64,000 nt of DNA from Cristatella mucedo (Eukaryota; Bryozoa; Phylactolaemata; Cristatellidae): NCBI GenBank assembly GCA_009760855.2, contig WPIO01000078.1:1692501-1756500 (forward strand), read 5' to 3'. The translations under genes and the position numbers were made by a program. Below the pieces are notes generated by a model. It made no database searches and was not told the origin of the DNA. It worked only from the letters and a program-made list of their open reading frames with translations. Positions 1-11,797 of this stretch are shown in pieces. Each line of letters opens with the position of its first letter. The stretch's first letter is position 1.

Positions 1-2430
1 TGCCTTCTCAAAACGGTTTTTGAGATTGCTCTTAGGGAGCAGCCGCGGAGTAAGTTAAACAACATCAGCGGAAACGTTACTGGGGCTCAGGCTACGACAG
101 ACTGATTTAAGAATTCCAATAGTGGAGATGGGCGGAGCCTGCTGAGGCTGGATACCAAATCGAGCTGGTTCGAATCGCGAGCTGGAAGGTCGAATAAGCG
201 GTTTCTTTAGTAAGCGCTGGCAGTACGTCGTGGATGCGCGGCATTAGTCATAGCGTGTGCAGGAAATGCCCCGTAGTTCGGGATCTGGTGGCGGAGTTGC
301 GGGTTCGATATGTTAAGGGCCTCGCAGCAAAGGAGCGGTGCCGAGCAAACGGAGTGCACGTATCACGCAGCAGTCACCGACCTCGAAATTCTGTCACTCA
401 CCTCTGCGTCCCTTCATTCTCTTCCTCTAGGCCACCGACTGTGGCGCATCTTTTCCCGCCGCACTGTGCAGCTACTTCGACGCTTTCTTCTTACGGTGTG
501 TCCTCAGCTGCACTTGCGGAGAAGCTATGCTTCCCACTTCCCTTTTACGTTATGCCAGGCGGACTTGACGGCCTCTTTTCCTATGAGAAAGTGCTTACCA
601 TCAGTCTTACTGTGCACAATTTTGCTACCGGTTTCCGATGGGATGGCTTTCAACGCCTTTTCCCAGTGCTTAGCTCATCGAAAGCATCATGAACGGACTG
701 CAGTGAGCTGAAATACTGACGGCGAAGAAAAAGACAAAGCAAAGCTAGAGCGTCCACGCCTGAGAAACCTGGGTGCACGGCAGAGCTTTGCTCGTGAAAA
801 AGCTTCAGGGCAAAATTGAAATGCTTCCAGGTCTCTTTTCTGTCGAGGATTCTGGCAAGCCATCATCTCCAATTTTCTCTCACTGGGAAGTCCGAATGGT
901 CGTGCGGTTAAATAAACTGCTAGTAGAGCGGCTGCTGTTGACGCACTCGGTGCGTGACACACTTAGAATGCGCTGGAATCGTTCGATTGAAGACACCAAT
1001 GCGAGCCCAATCTTTTACGCTAATTGTGATGACAACTTGGCTGTCAATGCTATCGCAGACCTTCGAGTGTCAACCATGTATGATAGATACTAAGGCCGTC
1101 GATTGGGCGGTAGCCACAGCAGCTGCAGACAATCCTGCTAGTGCTTGCCCCAATATGAAGACCTGCAACTCAGGTGGCACTTCTACACCAAATAAAGCAT
1201 CAGGTCCTACTAGCGAAGTCTCACTGGCTTATGGAGCAGTATGCTGCTCTTCCGGAAGCCTGTATTCCTCAGAAAATTCCGGATTCATTCAATGATTGCG
1301 GGTGTCTCTTTCGGTAGGCTTCTAGAAGAAGATTGCTTCTTCTGGGGAAACGAATGCCGGTATTTCAAATGCTTAGCCGCCAGAGGTAATTAAAGGTGTG
1401 AATACGTTCGTCATTGAAAGATTTTTGTAGTTGCTAGCTTGGCCTCCCGCGTTTGGGCAGCAGCGATGCAAAAGGCAAAACCGAGGATACCTCTGGAATC
1501 GAAGCTGCAGAAGTGTCGGTAACAAAGAAGGTACCGGCCGTAACCAGATTCACCACCCAAGGTTCTGAAGGCGTGGCAAGTGAAGTGATAACCAGTGTAA
1601 CAGCAGGCAGGCGCAGACGATACTGCACGAAGCAATTAGCGAAAAATTGGCGCCTTCAATGTCGGCGCTTCGCATGGTGAAGCGACTGCTCCATGCATGA
1701 AACCGTTATCCGCTCCGTCGCCACCGCAAGTGTAATAGCAATCAGGCGGAGTGACCGCTCTGAGTACACATTCTATTCATGCTCAAGCCTCTGCTGAAAA
1801 AGCCGTCGGGATTCCTGACCTCTCGGCGACCGGACGAGCTCTTGTACCGGGTGAGACGGGTTCAGACCCGACGAGAATAGGCGAGACCAGTATTTCTCAT
1901 CGCGTGTTGTCTGAATTCTATCTTTATAGCCACTTGTAAGTTTAAATGTGTGTGTGTGTGCGCGCATGCGCGCGTGCGTATGTGAGCAGTTAGATGGAAA
2001 TTCCGTTCCCATCCAGGCGAGTGAGACGGGATGCTGTATGGAGCCGTTAGGCAAGTACAAGTGAAAATGCAATCTCTTGACGACGGTCCTGACAAAACAG
2101 TTATTGGAAGCATATAACATGGATCGTAAGATGAACAAGAGAGTCCATATGATTCTACAGGAAGGATAAGGCGTGATACGATGCCCTCTTCGAAGTGTCA
2201 TCGAGGACAAGATGGATGGCTTTGCGAATCGCTGTCCGTTGAAGCCTGGGCTCAATGCTGCGAGAGTGGGGCGATCTTGGCAGCCGAACTTGCCAGCTCG
2301 CCATTCTATGGGAGGTAATGCTATCGGATCTGCGTCTGCTAAAGGATTTAGCTGATCCATCCATGGAAGGGTAACGATTAGAGATGTAAGGTTTTTGAGT
2401 GAGAGTGGGCAATCAATGACCTCAGTCCGT
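1..2430. other. Unassigned DNA, no supported gene
   Basis: I recognise no gene here. Open frames of 60-224 codons exist on both strands, but none shows a domain, and they overlap one another in several frames. Around 430-560 the plus strand weakly resembles the LINE-B 3' region (a CCGACT-TGGC-CATCTTTT stretch and a TATGCTTCCCACTT match), so part of this block may be old LINE. A short alternating purine-pyrimidine TG/CG tract lies at about 1948-1982. Confidence 0.4.
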
Positions 2431-2433
2431 GAG

Positions 2434-2600
2434 CCATGATGACACACTAGGTAAGGCGGGTACTTTTCACGACTTAGGCTCCGAGGTCGTGGGTTTGAAT
2501 CCTGCTATAAGCGATCCTTTATTTTATTGCCGCTGCAAGCGGTAGAGACAACCGTAAAAGTTCTTCTACCGCTAAACAAAAGAGGCTGTTAAATCAGCTA
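2434..2600 (+). mobile_element. SINE-2 copy (tRNA-derived)
   Basis: The copy has a tRNA-like head with a degenerate A box (ACACTAGGTAAGGCGGG) and a B box in GTGGGTTTGAATCCTG. A body containing GCAAGCGGTAGAGACAACCG follows, and the copy ends in AGAGGCTGTTAAATCAGCTA. The same architecture recurs at 5963-6174 and 34066-34229, and on the minus strand at several other places, so this is a dispersed family rather than a tRNA gene. Confidence 0.7.
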
Positions 2601-2604
2601 GTCT

Positions 2605-4090
2605 TTTCATCGCCTCGGTTTTGGGCTAACAACGTGCAGTGACTAGTCAATGTGCAAAGGAGTAGGTCTCACAAATAGATCAAGGTCGCCTGACTGAGCG
2701 GTTCACGACTGGGTCAGACACACGGGTAGATCGTGTATCAGCGAAATGGCCAGCTTACCTTGCGTCGCACTCGTCTATTCCAGAACTTTTGCCTAGCCGA
2801 AGTATGCGAGGTTGGTGTGGCAAGCTATGAGCTTAGACGTAATGGACCAACGGCAACTAATCCTGGCAGCGAATCCCAATAGCTTAGTGCTACAGGGAGT
2901 GGTCGCCGAATCGATGGGGTGTGGCAACCAGCCTGTGTGGTGTGCTCGCCCCCCCCCCCCCGGCTTGCCGCCGATCGAGTATAAGGTGAGCGCTGGCTTA
3001 TCGTCAGCGAGGGGCTAATCCTACGACGGTTATTTAAATAGAATCCATGAGAAACACGGCGGTCATCGTCTTCACTCGCTATGATAGAGTGGCAGTGCGT
3101 GGGAGAAAGCCGTGTGAGTGAGAGTTGATCGTAGGCAAGAGCGAGAGTGCTCCGCAGATGGGGCAAGACTGTGCGAACGCTAAGGTGTACGCAGGGACAG
3201 ATTGCGAAGGTGCGCCCGACGAGGCTCCGACGAGAGCGAGCGCAGAGCGCAAGCACTCTTATACCCTAGTATACGGCCTCGGCTCCACGCCTCGGAGCCG
3301 CATACTTCGAAGACGTCGCAGCCTCCAGCGACTCCAGCGGCCAAGAGCGGCACTGACTGCGAAGTGCGCTGGCCGCTGTCTCGTGTCTAGGTATGCTTGG
3401 CGCCAGGTACAGATCTGACGAGGGGCCCCGGTCGGGACGTATCGGCACCACCGAAGGCCCACCGCGACGAATGCCGAGGCCTTCGGTTGTTCGTGCAGGC
3501 TAGTCAGTCAGGTTAGGGTAGAGCTTGCTGGAGACCAGCGTAGCTGAGGCCGTGGAGGCTACTGACCAAGCGTGTCTCTGGCATACCCAACGTTAATATG
3601 GCATGATGGAGAGATAGCCTAGGTAAGCCACGAGTCTACCGACTAGCGCTACAAACATCCCCAACGAATAAACTGTAGCTGTCAGACCACGCTGGAGGCC
3701 CAGTTTGTTTCGACTATGCCTCAGCAGCCGCCCTGAGCGAGTTACCGAGGCGCGATAGGCTTGCCGCTTTTTCACCACCGCTCCAGAAGGGGGCAGCGAG
3801 GCGATATTGGCGAGGCCACGAGTGCCACAGCTCCGGGGCCAGGAAGAGTAAGGCTTGCTGTGGCGCACGTCCAACGTGAAAATCCCCGTTGTCAAAAGAT
3901 TGGGCTAGTGTATTAAAACCAGCCAGTCCTTGGATATTGCCACAATGCTCAAGATTATTGCGTGTGAAGGATAAGCGGAGGGGTCGGAGCAGAAGCGTGA
4001 GAAGATATAAGTAATCTGTGCACCGCTCTAAATCGGAATGAAGCTGCAGGCCGTGGCGAATGGATAGGATCTAGGCTACAGCAGCGACCC
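2605..4090. other. Unassigned DNA
   Basis: No gene is recognised. There is a run of C at about 2949-2962. Frames on both strands at 3125-3460 cover the same GC-rich stretch and look like chance frames. Confidence 0.35.
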
Positions 4091-4091
4091 G

Positions 4092-4350
4092 ACGTCAACG
4101 CACCGGCGATCGCGGGCGCCGCATCGTTTTCGCACGATACCCTTCCGGCCGTGATCATCACTCGATTCTTTAAAGACTAATGACTGAGCCAGGGGCTTTC
4201 TAAATGACCTAGTAGATTAGTCGGGGTCTCCGTTAGTACCCGACGATTGCTTGTATTGCCGGCTGCACCTAGCTTTTTTGCTCTGCTTCGGTGCATCATC
4301 TGCATGCCAGACAGACAGACAGACAGAAAAGACAGACAGAAAGACAGACA
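4092..4350 (+). repeat. Dispersed repeat E, copy 1
   Basis: This stretch aligns by eye with 8645-8862. Shared blocks, in order, are CCGGCCGT-ATCA, ACTAATGA-TGA-CC-GGGGCTTTCT, GATTGCT-TTG, and GCATGCCAGACAGACAG at the right end. In this copy the end runs into a short CAGA tract. No coding capacity is evident, and the family is unknown to me. Confidence 0.55.
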
Positions 4351-5042
4351 GTGGCCAGCGTCGAGGGAGGATGCTCGATCAGGTTGCGAGCCTGGCCGAG
4401 GAGGATAATGGGAGTAGCGGTATTAATCAAGTCGAAGCTCTCGCTCGTGGCCTCGTTATGCAGCCGATGTTGGACTGCTAGCATTAGCCTCTCGCTTCCC
4501 ATGGGAACGTTGCCGTACGCCTTTCGCTTTCCGTTGCATCGAGCGATCGGGCGATGTCTTCACAGCCAGGACAACTGACGCAATATCGAAACGGCGACGC
4601 TTTATCTACTCTATATGACGCCACGGACGGTATTTAGTCGACGGGATTCCCGAACTAATTCAGGAAGTTGCAGTCGAGGTCAGAGTAATGCCAGCCTGAG
4701 TTTCAGTACGCCTTGATACTTTCACTGGAGAAGTTGCTTTAGGAGCGACGTTGAAGAAACTTGAAATTCAAGCAAAGGCAACTACGGCGAGCATCTGCGG
4801 CAGTTCACTTAAAATAATGAGCTGTAAATGTCTACCAGTACAATGAAGACTGGCCAATCTTGCATTGGCAGAGTAGCTGTTAGTGTATACCAGTACGATG
4901 AGGGCTGGCTAAGTCAATCTTACCTTGGCAGAGTATTGCTGACGGTACACCGATCGCAACTCAGTATTGTCATTGGTCTGCTCTTACGAAACTTTTTAAT
5001 GTCTAATTCTACTGAAGGCGTTAGAAATATACTTAAGTCAAT
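4351..5042. other. Unassigned DNA with a two-copy ~60-bp tandem repeat
   Basis: A diverged tandem duplication lies at about 4834-4950. Each half carries CCAGTAC-ATGA-G-CTGGC followed by TTGGCAGAGTA. No gene is recognised in the rest. Confidence 0.4.
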
Positions 5043-5165
5043 GTAAATATAATTCAGTTTTATAGCACCCTAAGAGAAACTAGTATCTCTCCAGGTGCTG
5101 TGCACATGCCCCAGGGCTTGAGCCCAACGGCAATGGTCGTTAAAGGCGAGCACCTTATCTCCGGG
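5043..5165 (-). mobile_element. SINE-1 remnant
   Basis: Read on the minus strand, this has the tRNA-like B box (GGGCTCAAGCCC) and, further on, the SINE-1 tail with GAGAGATA, TTTCTCTTAGGGTGCTA and AATTATATT. It is diverged from the copies at 22115 and 49669. Confidence 0.55.
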
Positions 5166-5427
5166 TAAAACAAGGACGACCATATATGGCTATCCAGGCA
5201 TGAGCATATGCAGTTCCGTACGGTCAGCTCTTAGTCCACTGCTGTTCAAAATCTTTTTAGCAATACCTTAATAGAGCTATTCCAACGCAATAGATGTGTT
5301 GTAGTTTCTCTTCTCAGAATGTGCCGATGTATCTCTGCTTGTAACTCCACACAGCTATTAGGACCAAGTGGGTGTTACGCTCGAGTGGTTTTACACTGTG
5401 CACTCTCAGGCTCTGCAGCGTTTGGTG

Positions 5428-5935
5428 CTCGTATGTGCGTATCTCCGTCTGTAACTCCACAGGGCCACGGAGACTAAGCGCGCGGTACACAGGAGAGTTG
5501 CCTGTAGCGCACCAAAAGCCTAAGCGGCATTATGCACCCATGCGACAGCCCACCGACTTCCTCCCACGCAACAAAGAGAAAGTGGAAGCATAGTCAGGAG
5601 GGCAGTTGAGGTGGTGAGTAGCAGCCGAGGACGGCTGGAAAACATGTGTCGCAGTCGGCAGCAGGAGAGCAGAGGTCGTTCTCATACGATAACCACTGGT
5701 CGTAAGTAGAGAAAGTAAGAAGCTTAGCTGATTCAGGAGGAAGGAAAGTAGTTGTCAAGGAAGCGAGTAGCATGCAAATAGCAGCGTAGGAAGGCTAGAG
5801 AGTATGGGCCTCAGTCGGCAGCAGGAGAGAGAAAACAATTTAGCTGCATGAGAATCGTAGACGTGAGTTCCAATTTCTAGGACCTACAGAATAAAAGCTA
5901 TTGTCCTCCAACGGTCTATAAGCATAGGGATAGCA
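5428..5935 (-). mobile_element. LINE-B 3' remnant
   Basis: The minus strand carries the LINE-B terminal signature (CTCCGTG-CCC-GTGGAGTTACAGACGGAGATA) and, upstream, the eroded sequence that precedes it in the 7108 and 20100 copies. There is no intact frame. Confidence 0.6.
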
Positions 5936-5962
5936 CAGATAATTTATTGATTATATAGGACT

Positions 5963-6174
5963 GGCCGTGATAGTTCACAAGGTAAGATTCTCCCCCTTCA
6001 CGACCGAATTCGTGGGTTCGAATACTGCAGTTGGTCAATCTTTTATAGCCAACTGCAAGCGGTGGCGATAGCTGATAAGGCTCTTCTGCAACTATCGTCT
6101 GCCGACGCAAGAGATGGGTTGCAGTTTCTCTCGTAATAATATTGCGCTATATAAACAAAGCTGTTAAAGCAGCC
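5963..6174 (+). mobile_element. SINE-2 copy
   Basis: The tRNA-like B box is GTGGGTTCGAATACTG. It is followed by the family body (AACTGCAAGCGGTGGCGATAG, AAGGCTCTTCTGC) and the terminal AAGCTGTTAAAGCAGCC. The copy is about 40 bp longer than the one at 34066 because of an insertion before the terminal block. Confidence 0.65.
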
Positions 6175-6317
6175 AAGGACCCGAGGGTCAGAGCAGGCTG
6201 ATAGCTGGAAGCAGTTCGGCTAGAGCAATGAAGGAGTCAAGTCATGGCGGCACGTCGTGCAGGCCATCCAGCACGCCTTCGACGCGTCGATGAGTTCTCA
6301 AAATGATGTTCTCAAAA

Positions 6318-7603
6318 TGAGTTCTCAAAATTGGCTCTGCCAGCATATCTCCAGTTGAATCAGCTCGAAATCTAGGTGTCATATTCCAAAGCGACCTCTC
6401 GTTAGACGACCATATCAGCTCCACAGTCAAATCCGCCTATTTTCAGATTCATAACATTGCTAAAATTTGGGCTTGTTTAGATAAAGATACCACATCTAAG
6501 TTGGTCCATGCATTCGTGACATCCCGTCTCGACTTATGCAACTCACTGCTTACTGGCCTACCAGCATGTGCGATCAGGCGATTGCAGCTGGTACAGAACT
6601 CGGGAGCTAGGCTTGTCTGTCGTGAGCGTCGCAGTTGCCACATTACTCCACTTCTCGCCGACCTGCACTGGCTACCAGTCAAGCAACGGATTGACTTCAA
6701 GGTTTTCTCGCTCACTTTTAGGTCCCTTCATTCTATGGCTCCAGCCTATCTTTCAGATATACTACCCCATCAGGCCAAGCATCGTACCACCCGCTTTTTC
6801 GGAATCCAACACTCTAGAAATACCTCGTACAAACCTTAAATCCTTTGGAGACCGTGCATTTAGTTCGTGTGCTCCCACAGCCTGGAACTCCCTCCCGACC
6901 TGCGTCAGAACATCCCCCGACCTGACCACATTTAAAAGGAACCTAAAAACACATCTATTTAGGACAGCATTTAGTGGGTCCCTGTGATTCGTCCTTGATG
7001 TGCTTATGCGTGCTGACACTGTGCATGCTGCCACTAACCACATTCGCATGCTGACCCTGTGTATGTCACCCCTAACCATATTATTCATTTTGTTTGTTTT
7101 TCAAGCATGACTTTAGCTGTCCCTTTCCTCCACTTAAAGCCACTTGGCGACAGAAGCTTTAGCTCTGCAGGTCCTAGACTGTGGAACTCGCTTCCACAAT
7201 TCTTACGCAACGACATCTACTCTCCAACTGCCGACTATGGCACATCTTTTTCAGCGGTCCTGAACTGCTACTTCTATGCTACTCACTACCTCAACTGCTC
7301 TCCTAACTCTGCTATGCTTCCCACTTTCTCTTTGTTTCGTGAGACGAAGTCTGTTGGGTACCGAATGCGTACCGAAAGCCGCTTAGGCTGTGAGTGCACT
7401 ATACAAAACTCTCCTGCCTTACATCCACATGGTCTTTATGACTTTGTGGAGTTACTGACGGAGATACATTACATTAAATTGCATTACTTACCATTCAATT
7501 GCATTTCACTTTACAGCAAATGTAAAGCGCCTAGAGAGAGATTAAGTTCTCTGAGGGCGTTTTATCAAGTGAATTATCATTATTATTATTATTATTATTA
7601 AGG
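6318..7603 (+). mobile_element. LINE-A, 5'-truncated, broken by LINE-B
   Basis: This is a non-LTR retrotransposon of the CR1/L2 type. Only the sequence after the RT palm remains, from the residues around SASISPVESARNLGV to the C-terminus ending RTAFSGSL near 6987. The frame is shifted several times; one shift is an extra base near 6799. The 3' untranslated region is cut at about 7107 by a 5'-truncated LINE-B and resumes at about 7487 with the family tail (AAGCGCCTAGAGAGAGATTA) and an ATT repeat ending near 7603. The 5' junction is preceded by three repeats of TTCTCAAAAT. Confidence 0.85.
7108..7486 (+). mobile_element. LINE-B 3' end nested in LINE-A
   Basis: The sequence from GCTGTCCCTTTCCTCC to ACATTACATT is nearly identical to 20208-20575. 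Its frame encodes the LINE-B C-terminus (GDRSFSSAG, LWNSLPQFLRND, FYATHYLNC). LINE-A 3' sequence lies on both sides (CAAGCATGACTTTA to the left, CTTACCATTCAATTGC to the right). I infer a severely 5'-truncated LINE-B that integrated into LINE-A. Confidence 0.85.
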
Positions 7604-8480
7604 CCGTATCATATCGTGCCGAAATACGTCTCGGATTTCAAACCTATTTACTTCAGGGAGCGATGCAAAACCAAGCTCTCACTATGGTGTTTAATCATCT
7701 CGTTAAGAGATAGCGTTTTTTAATCCAGGCGCCGTCTTTGATAGTTGGTTTTGCTACGTTCATTTAGGAGATCGCCTTCACCATCATTCTGCACATCCAG
7801 GCACAGCGATGAATAGCTAACAATCTTCCAGGACCACTCCTGCCTGTCGCGTGGCACTGAAATTGATTCCTTGGTGGCAAGCGACCCGCCGTGGGCCACC
7901 ATGCCAGCTCGATAATGCCGCAGGACATAAGGTGAAGATCTCCTCGCTGCGGGATAACAAGCGACCAGTAATTGAATATAAGGGTCATCGTAGAAGTCAC
8001 ATTCGTGTCGGAAGAAAGCAGCTGCCTTTGATTGGGCTCACAAGAAGCCCAGCACTGTGTGTTATCTAGCTGATGCGAGGTGCTAGATCGGCGTCGATGC
8101 CATTTTAGCGCCAAATTTGCCGTATAAAGCGTCTGCACATGAAATTTATTGAAATCCTTGATGCTCAACTAGCTTTTATCTTGAGGAGCGATCATTTTGC
8201 TTTTGGAGTATTGAAATACTGTTCGATTTGTTACGGCATAGGTGTTGCCATTTTTTAAATACTGCTTTGATTAATTCGCTTGTACTATGTTTTTATCTTT
8301 TAAAGGTTTGACAGTGCAAATCAAGAAGTTCTTATGAGGAATGCTAGTCACTAAAAGTGAAACTAGTCATCAACCTGGCCTATTTCCAATACTAGACGTA
8401 ATTCGTCCGGAGATAAAGCTAACGGATACGAGTACGCCACAAGGACTTAGCCTGCGAATGTAGGAGTAACAGGTGGAGAT
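7604..8480. other. Unassigned DNA including dispersed repeat D
   Basis: Segments at about 7606-7640 and 8090-8230 resemble 10940-11080. Shared blocks are CATCGTGCCGAA-TACGTCT, GAAATCCTTGATGCTCA, AGGAGCGA, and GCTTTTGGAG-ATTGAAATA. No protein is recognisable. Confidence 0.4.
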
Positions 8481-8484
8481 TTGA

Positions 8485-8612
8485 GGAGCGGTAGAAGAGC
8501 CTTAACGGCCATCACCACCTTTTGCAATGGGCAATAAAAGATCATGCACCGCAGGACTGGAGCCTGCAATGTGAATAGTAAATAGCGAGCACCTTACCTC
8601 CTGGCTGAAGAT
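8485..8612 (-). mobile_element. SINE-2 remnant
   Basis: Read on the minus strand, this shows a degenerate B box, then TGATCTTTTATTGCCCATTG, GGTGATGGCCGTTAAGG and CTCTTCTACCGCTCCTC, in the same order as the intact SINE-2 at 34066. Confidence 0.55.
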
Positions 8613-8644
8613 CCAGTGGGGCGACTGCAACTGCGTCCAGACGT

Positions 8645-8862
8645 AGAGAGGTCAGCGACCGTGGGCGCAGCATCCCACGAGACCCTGCCGGCCGTAATCA
8701 CAGTTTCATTCACAACCACTAATGAGTGACCCGGGGCTTTCTTAGAGATCTGATAGATAAGTCTATGGACGTCTCAATTAGTCTCCGATAATTGCTCTTG
8801 TTGCCGTCTGCAGCTTGTTTTCTGCTCCGCTTTGCCGCACTGAATGCATGCCAGACAGACAG
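8645..8862 (+). repeat. Dispersed repeat E, copy 2
   Basis: This is the counterpart of 4092-4350. It ends at the same GCATGCCAGACAGACAG block and is immediately followed by LINE-B remnant sequence. Confidence 0.55.
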
Positions 8863-10240
8863 GGAGATTTAGTTGCACGAGAATTGTTGAAGTGAGTTCT
8901 AAATTCTAGGACCTGCAGAGCAAAAGCCGAAATACTTCTATCATTATCATTCTATCATAGCTTCTATCATCCAACAATCTCTAAGCATAGGAAAATAGAA
9001 CAGCTCATTTATTTTTTTTGGATGACCTGAGGGTACGATGAGGCTTAGCCCGGTGGAGCAGCTCAGCAAGACATGACTGAGCCAAGCCTTGGAGGGTCTT
9101 ATGAATCAGAGTAAGAATGTTGCTGCAGATCTGCTGATCAGAAAGAACCATCCCCACTCCTTAAGCAATGGAGACACACGGCAGAATCTATTGTATATAT
9201 CAACTAACCTTTCAGGTAAAGTAAACTCCTGCCGTAGAGGATTAATAGCTTAGCCCAGCCAAAGCTAAATGATAGTGGTCCAGTCTAGACTAAAGTTGGA
9301 AGATTGGAAGATCTACAGCTAGCTACCGTGGTAGGCAGTCTCTGATCATGGACAGGCATCGAACGTGACGCCTAACTATAGAAGTGGTTTTCAGAAAGAA
9401 ATTTTTTAACATCAAGCATTCATCAAAAAGGACACGGTAAAATTTCGACCACAAGAAAGTGGTCGCACTACTGCACAGCCAAGTATGAATTGCCGAGTCT
9501 TTTGTCTTTTTGTATTTTGTCCAGTATTATGCTTAAGGTGCTCAATGAGTAGGAATACCGTTTTGTCAGCGTGCAGCTTGAGAAAATTGACAATCGGAAA
9601 CGGACGTCTGTGTGAGAGGCAGGCACACTCAGTTTATATGTGCAGTGGATTAGGATCGTTTAAAAGATAATGCAGCCAGATGTCGTCAGTATAGAAGTGA
9701 CAGTCGATACTATATATCGGCCCGTACACTTTCCTAGCGGCTCCGAGTAAATGGAGAACATTATAGGGCCAAAGAAAGTACCCGCACGACAATGAAAAGG
9801 TGAGCATTCGCAGCGACCTGACCGCCGTACGACTCCTGACTAGTGCGGTTAAAATCATGTCAGAGCCTCATTCGCTAGACAGATCGGCGCTCTCAACCGT
9901 GCGAGTAGGATATCGTGATCATTAGTGTCAAACGCAGCTGATCGATTGAGCAGGATCAGGGCAGGGACATTGCGACAATCGCTGCTACGTACGATGTCGC
10001 TGGTCATACTGTAGTAGAGTGGCGTGGCAGAGCCCGACCGAAGTATTTCGAAAAAGTTAATATTTTCACTGTATCCCGCAAGCTTTTTCAGAATGTTTTT
10101 CAAGAATATTGGACACAGAAGGAAGAAGGAAAATTGGGCGATAGCTTTCTAGGAGCTCAAGTTCGAATTAAGGCTTTTTAAGTACTGGTGAAACGATGGC
10201 CAATTTGAAAGGCTTTGGAAAGATCCATTTATCCAATGAA
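8863..10240 (-). mobile_element. LINE-B, degenerate
   Basis: The minus strand retains broken RT sequence. Near 9855-10100 a block reads like SAAFDTNDHDILLARLR, matching the LINE-B motif SAAFDTIDHE at 18.2 kb. Near 9640-9860 a decayed palm (FYTDD in place of FYADD) is visible. Many frame breaks separate these pieces. Its 3' part (8865-9090) matches the remnant at 5428-5935. Confidence 0.6.
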
Positions 10241-11270
10241 GCATAGAAAACGTAAGTTATGGCCAAGTCTGTCCACTCCAGTGAAGACCAAGGATATGGT
10301 GATATAAGGGCAGCAGGCTACGTAGTACTCTTATTTGATGCGACCACGGCAACCGATTCATCTGGCAGAAACGTTCAAAAATTTCTTAAGGCGCGGCCGC
10401 AGGTTATGACTCAACGAGTTAGCTTCAGTGAGGCACGAATACGTGCGATCTCTTCGACGAAGACTAAGGAAAACGCAGTAGCCGTAGTCTTGTGGAATTG
10501 TAAAGCGTCATCCGGGAAAGACTCGATTATGTGCACGAGTGAAAAAAAAGCCTCGCATTTCCTCTGGGCGGCGTTCCCCCGATGTAGACATGGATGTCGT
10601 CTCTACACCCTGCCAGGTTGGTGTAAGACCCGAAGACTTCTTAAAGTGGCGCTTGAACCTGCATTTCAGCCTGTGCACTTTTAAGCGTCTTGGTAAGATA
10701 TGAAGGACGTCTGTTCGTCTCAGTACATGGATATTCTTCGAGAGCGCATGCTAGTCGAGAGACAGAGAGAGACAACTTCCGTGTTTCGAGTTTACTCCTA
10801 CGATCAAGGCCTTGTGCAGAGTCTGGACGCAGCACAAAAAGACCCGCGTCGCAACCGAATTTTTAAAAAAATCTCTCGCTTCAATCTGCTTTTACAGTCA
10901 CGTCGTCGCTCGCGCAAATGCGTCGAAGAGTTGAGGGTAGGGTCACATCGTGCCGAAGTACGTCTGTCGCATAGAGCGTCTGCATGCGACATCTACGAAA
11001 TCCTTGATGCTCAGCTCGCGTTTTGCTTAAGAGGAGCGACCGGTTCGCTTTTGGAGAATTGAAATATTTTTTAGTTTAGTTGGGAAAAGACGCTCATCTC
11101 GCGACCTCAACATCTCTCCGCTTATCAACTCCACTGTTTACGATTTTATTTTCTATAAATCTCGGATGCCTATGCTGCATTTCCGGGCATCGGCCATCAG
11201 TAGTTGCAGAGGCGGCGGCGGAAGCGGAGGGGGAGGCAAGCTGCTATTCGCAGAAGATGAAAATCTCAGC
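10241..11270. other. Unassigned DNA including dispersed repeat D copy
   Basis: 10940-11080 is the better-preserved copy of dispersed repeat D (partners at 7606-7640 and 8090-8230). The frames at 10259-10684 and 10700-11062 show no domain I recognise. Confidence 0.35.
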
Positions 11271-11289
11271 TCCACCTGCTTCGTTACTA

Positions 11290-11448
11290 CTCGATCTCTT
11301 ACTACTCAATCTATTACTTCTCGATCTCTTACTTCTCGATCTCTTACTTCTCGATCTCTTACTACTTGATCTCTTACTACTCGATCTCTTACTACTCGAT
11401 CTCTTACTACTCGGTCACTTACTACTCGATATCTTACTACTCTGGCTC
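11290..11448 (+). repeat. 15-bp minisatellite
   Basis: About ten to eleven tandem copies of a 15-base unit close to CTCTTACTACTCGAT are present, with a few substitutions. Because the unit is a multiple of three, overlapping frames stay open across the array and give periodic Leu/Asp or Ser/Thr/Arg peptides. I do not treat these as genes. Confidence 0.9.
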
Positions 11449-11797
11449 GATCAGGCATCTAAGCCGGATGCATGCACGAGCGGACCGCGAGCGAACAAGT
11501 GATGAAGGCGTACGTTTTTCGCGACGGTACTCGAACGCTGCCGAAAACACACGGTTCTACTTGGCCAAACGAATCCCCATTTCTGCTCGGGAAAATCCAG
11601 GCTGCAGCCCAGATTGGTTTGCATGCCGCTGGCAAGAGAGCGTTCGCCAACTCTGGATTGCTTAACGCGGAAGACTGTTAGCAAATAGACGCGGTCGGGA
11701 TGACGTTGTCCTGCTTTGGACAGCCGCGCCACGCCATCCCGAAAGCGAAGCGTAGTTCTAGCGGCATCGAGCCTGGCGAGCTCTCGTACTGTCGGAA

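Noticed and set aside
1773-2447. 224-codon minus-strand frame
   Set aside because: It has no recognisable domain and runs through a TG/CG tract and the SINE-2 head; it is probably a chance frame.
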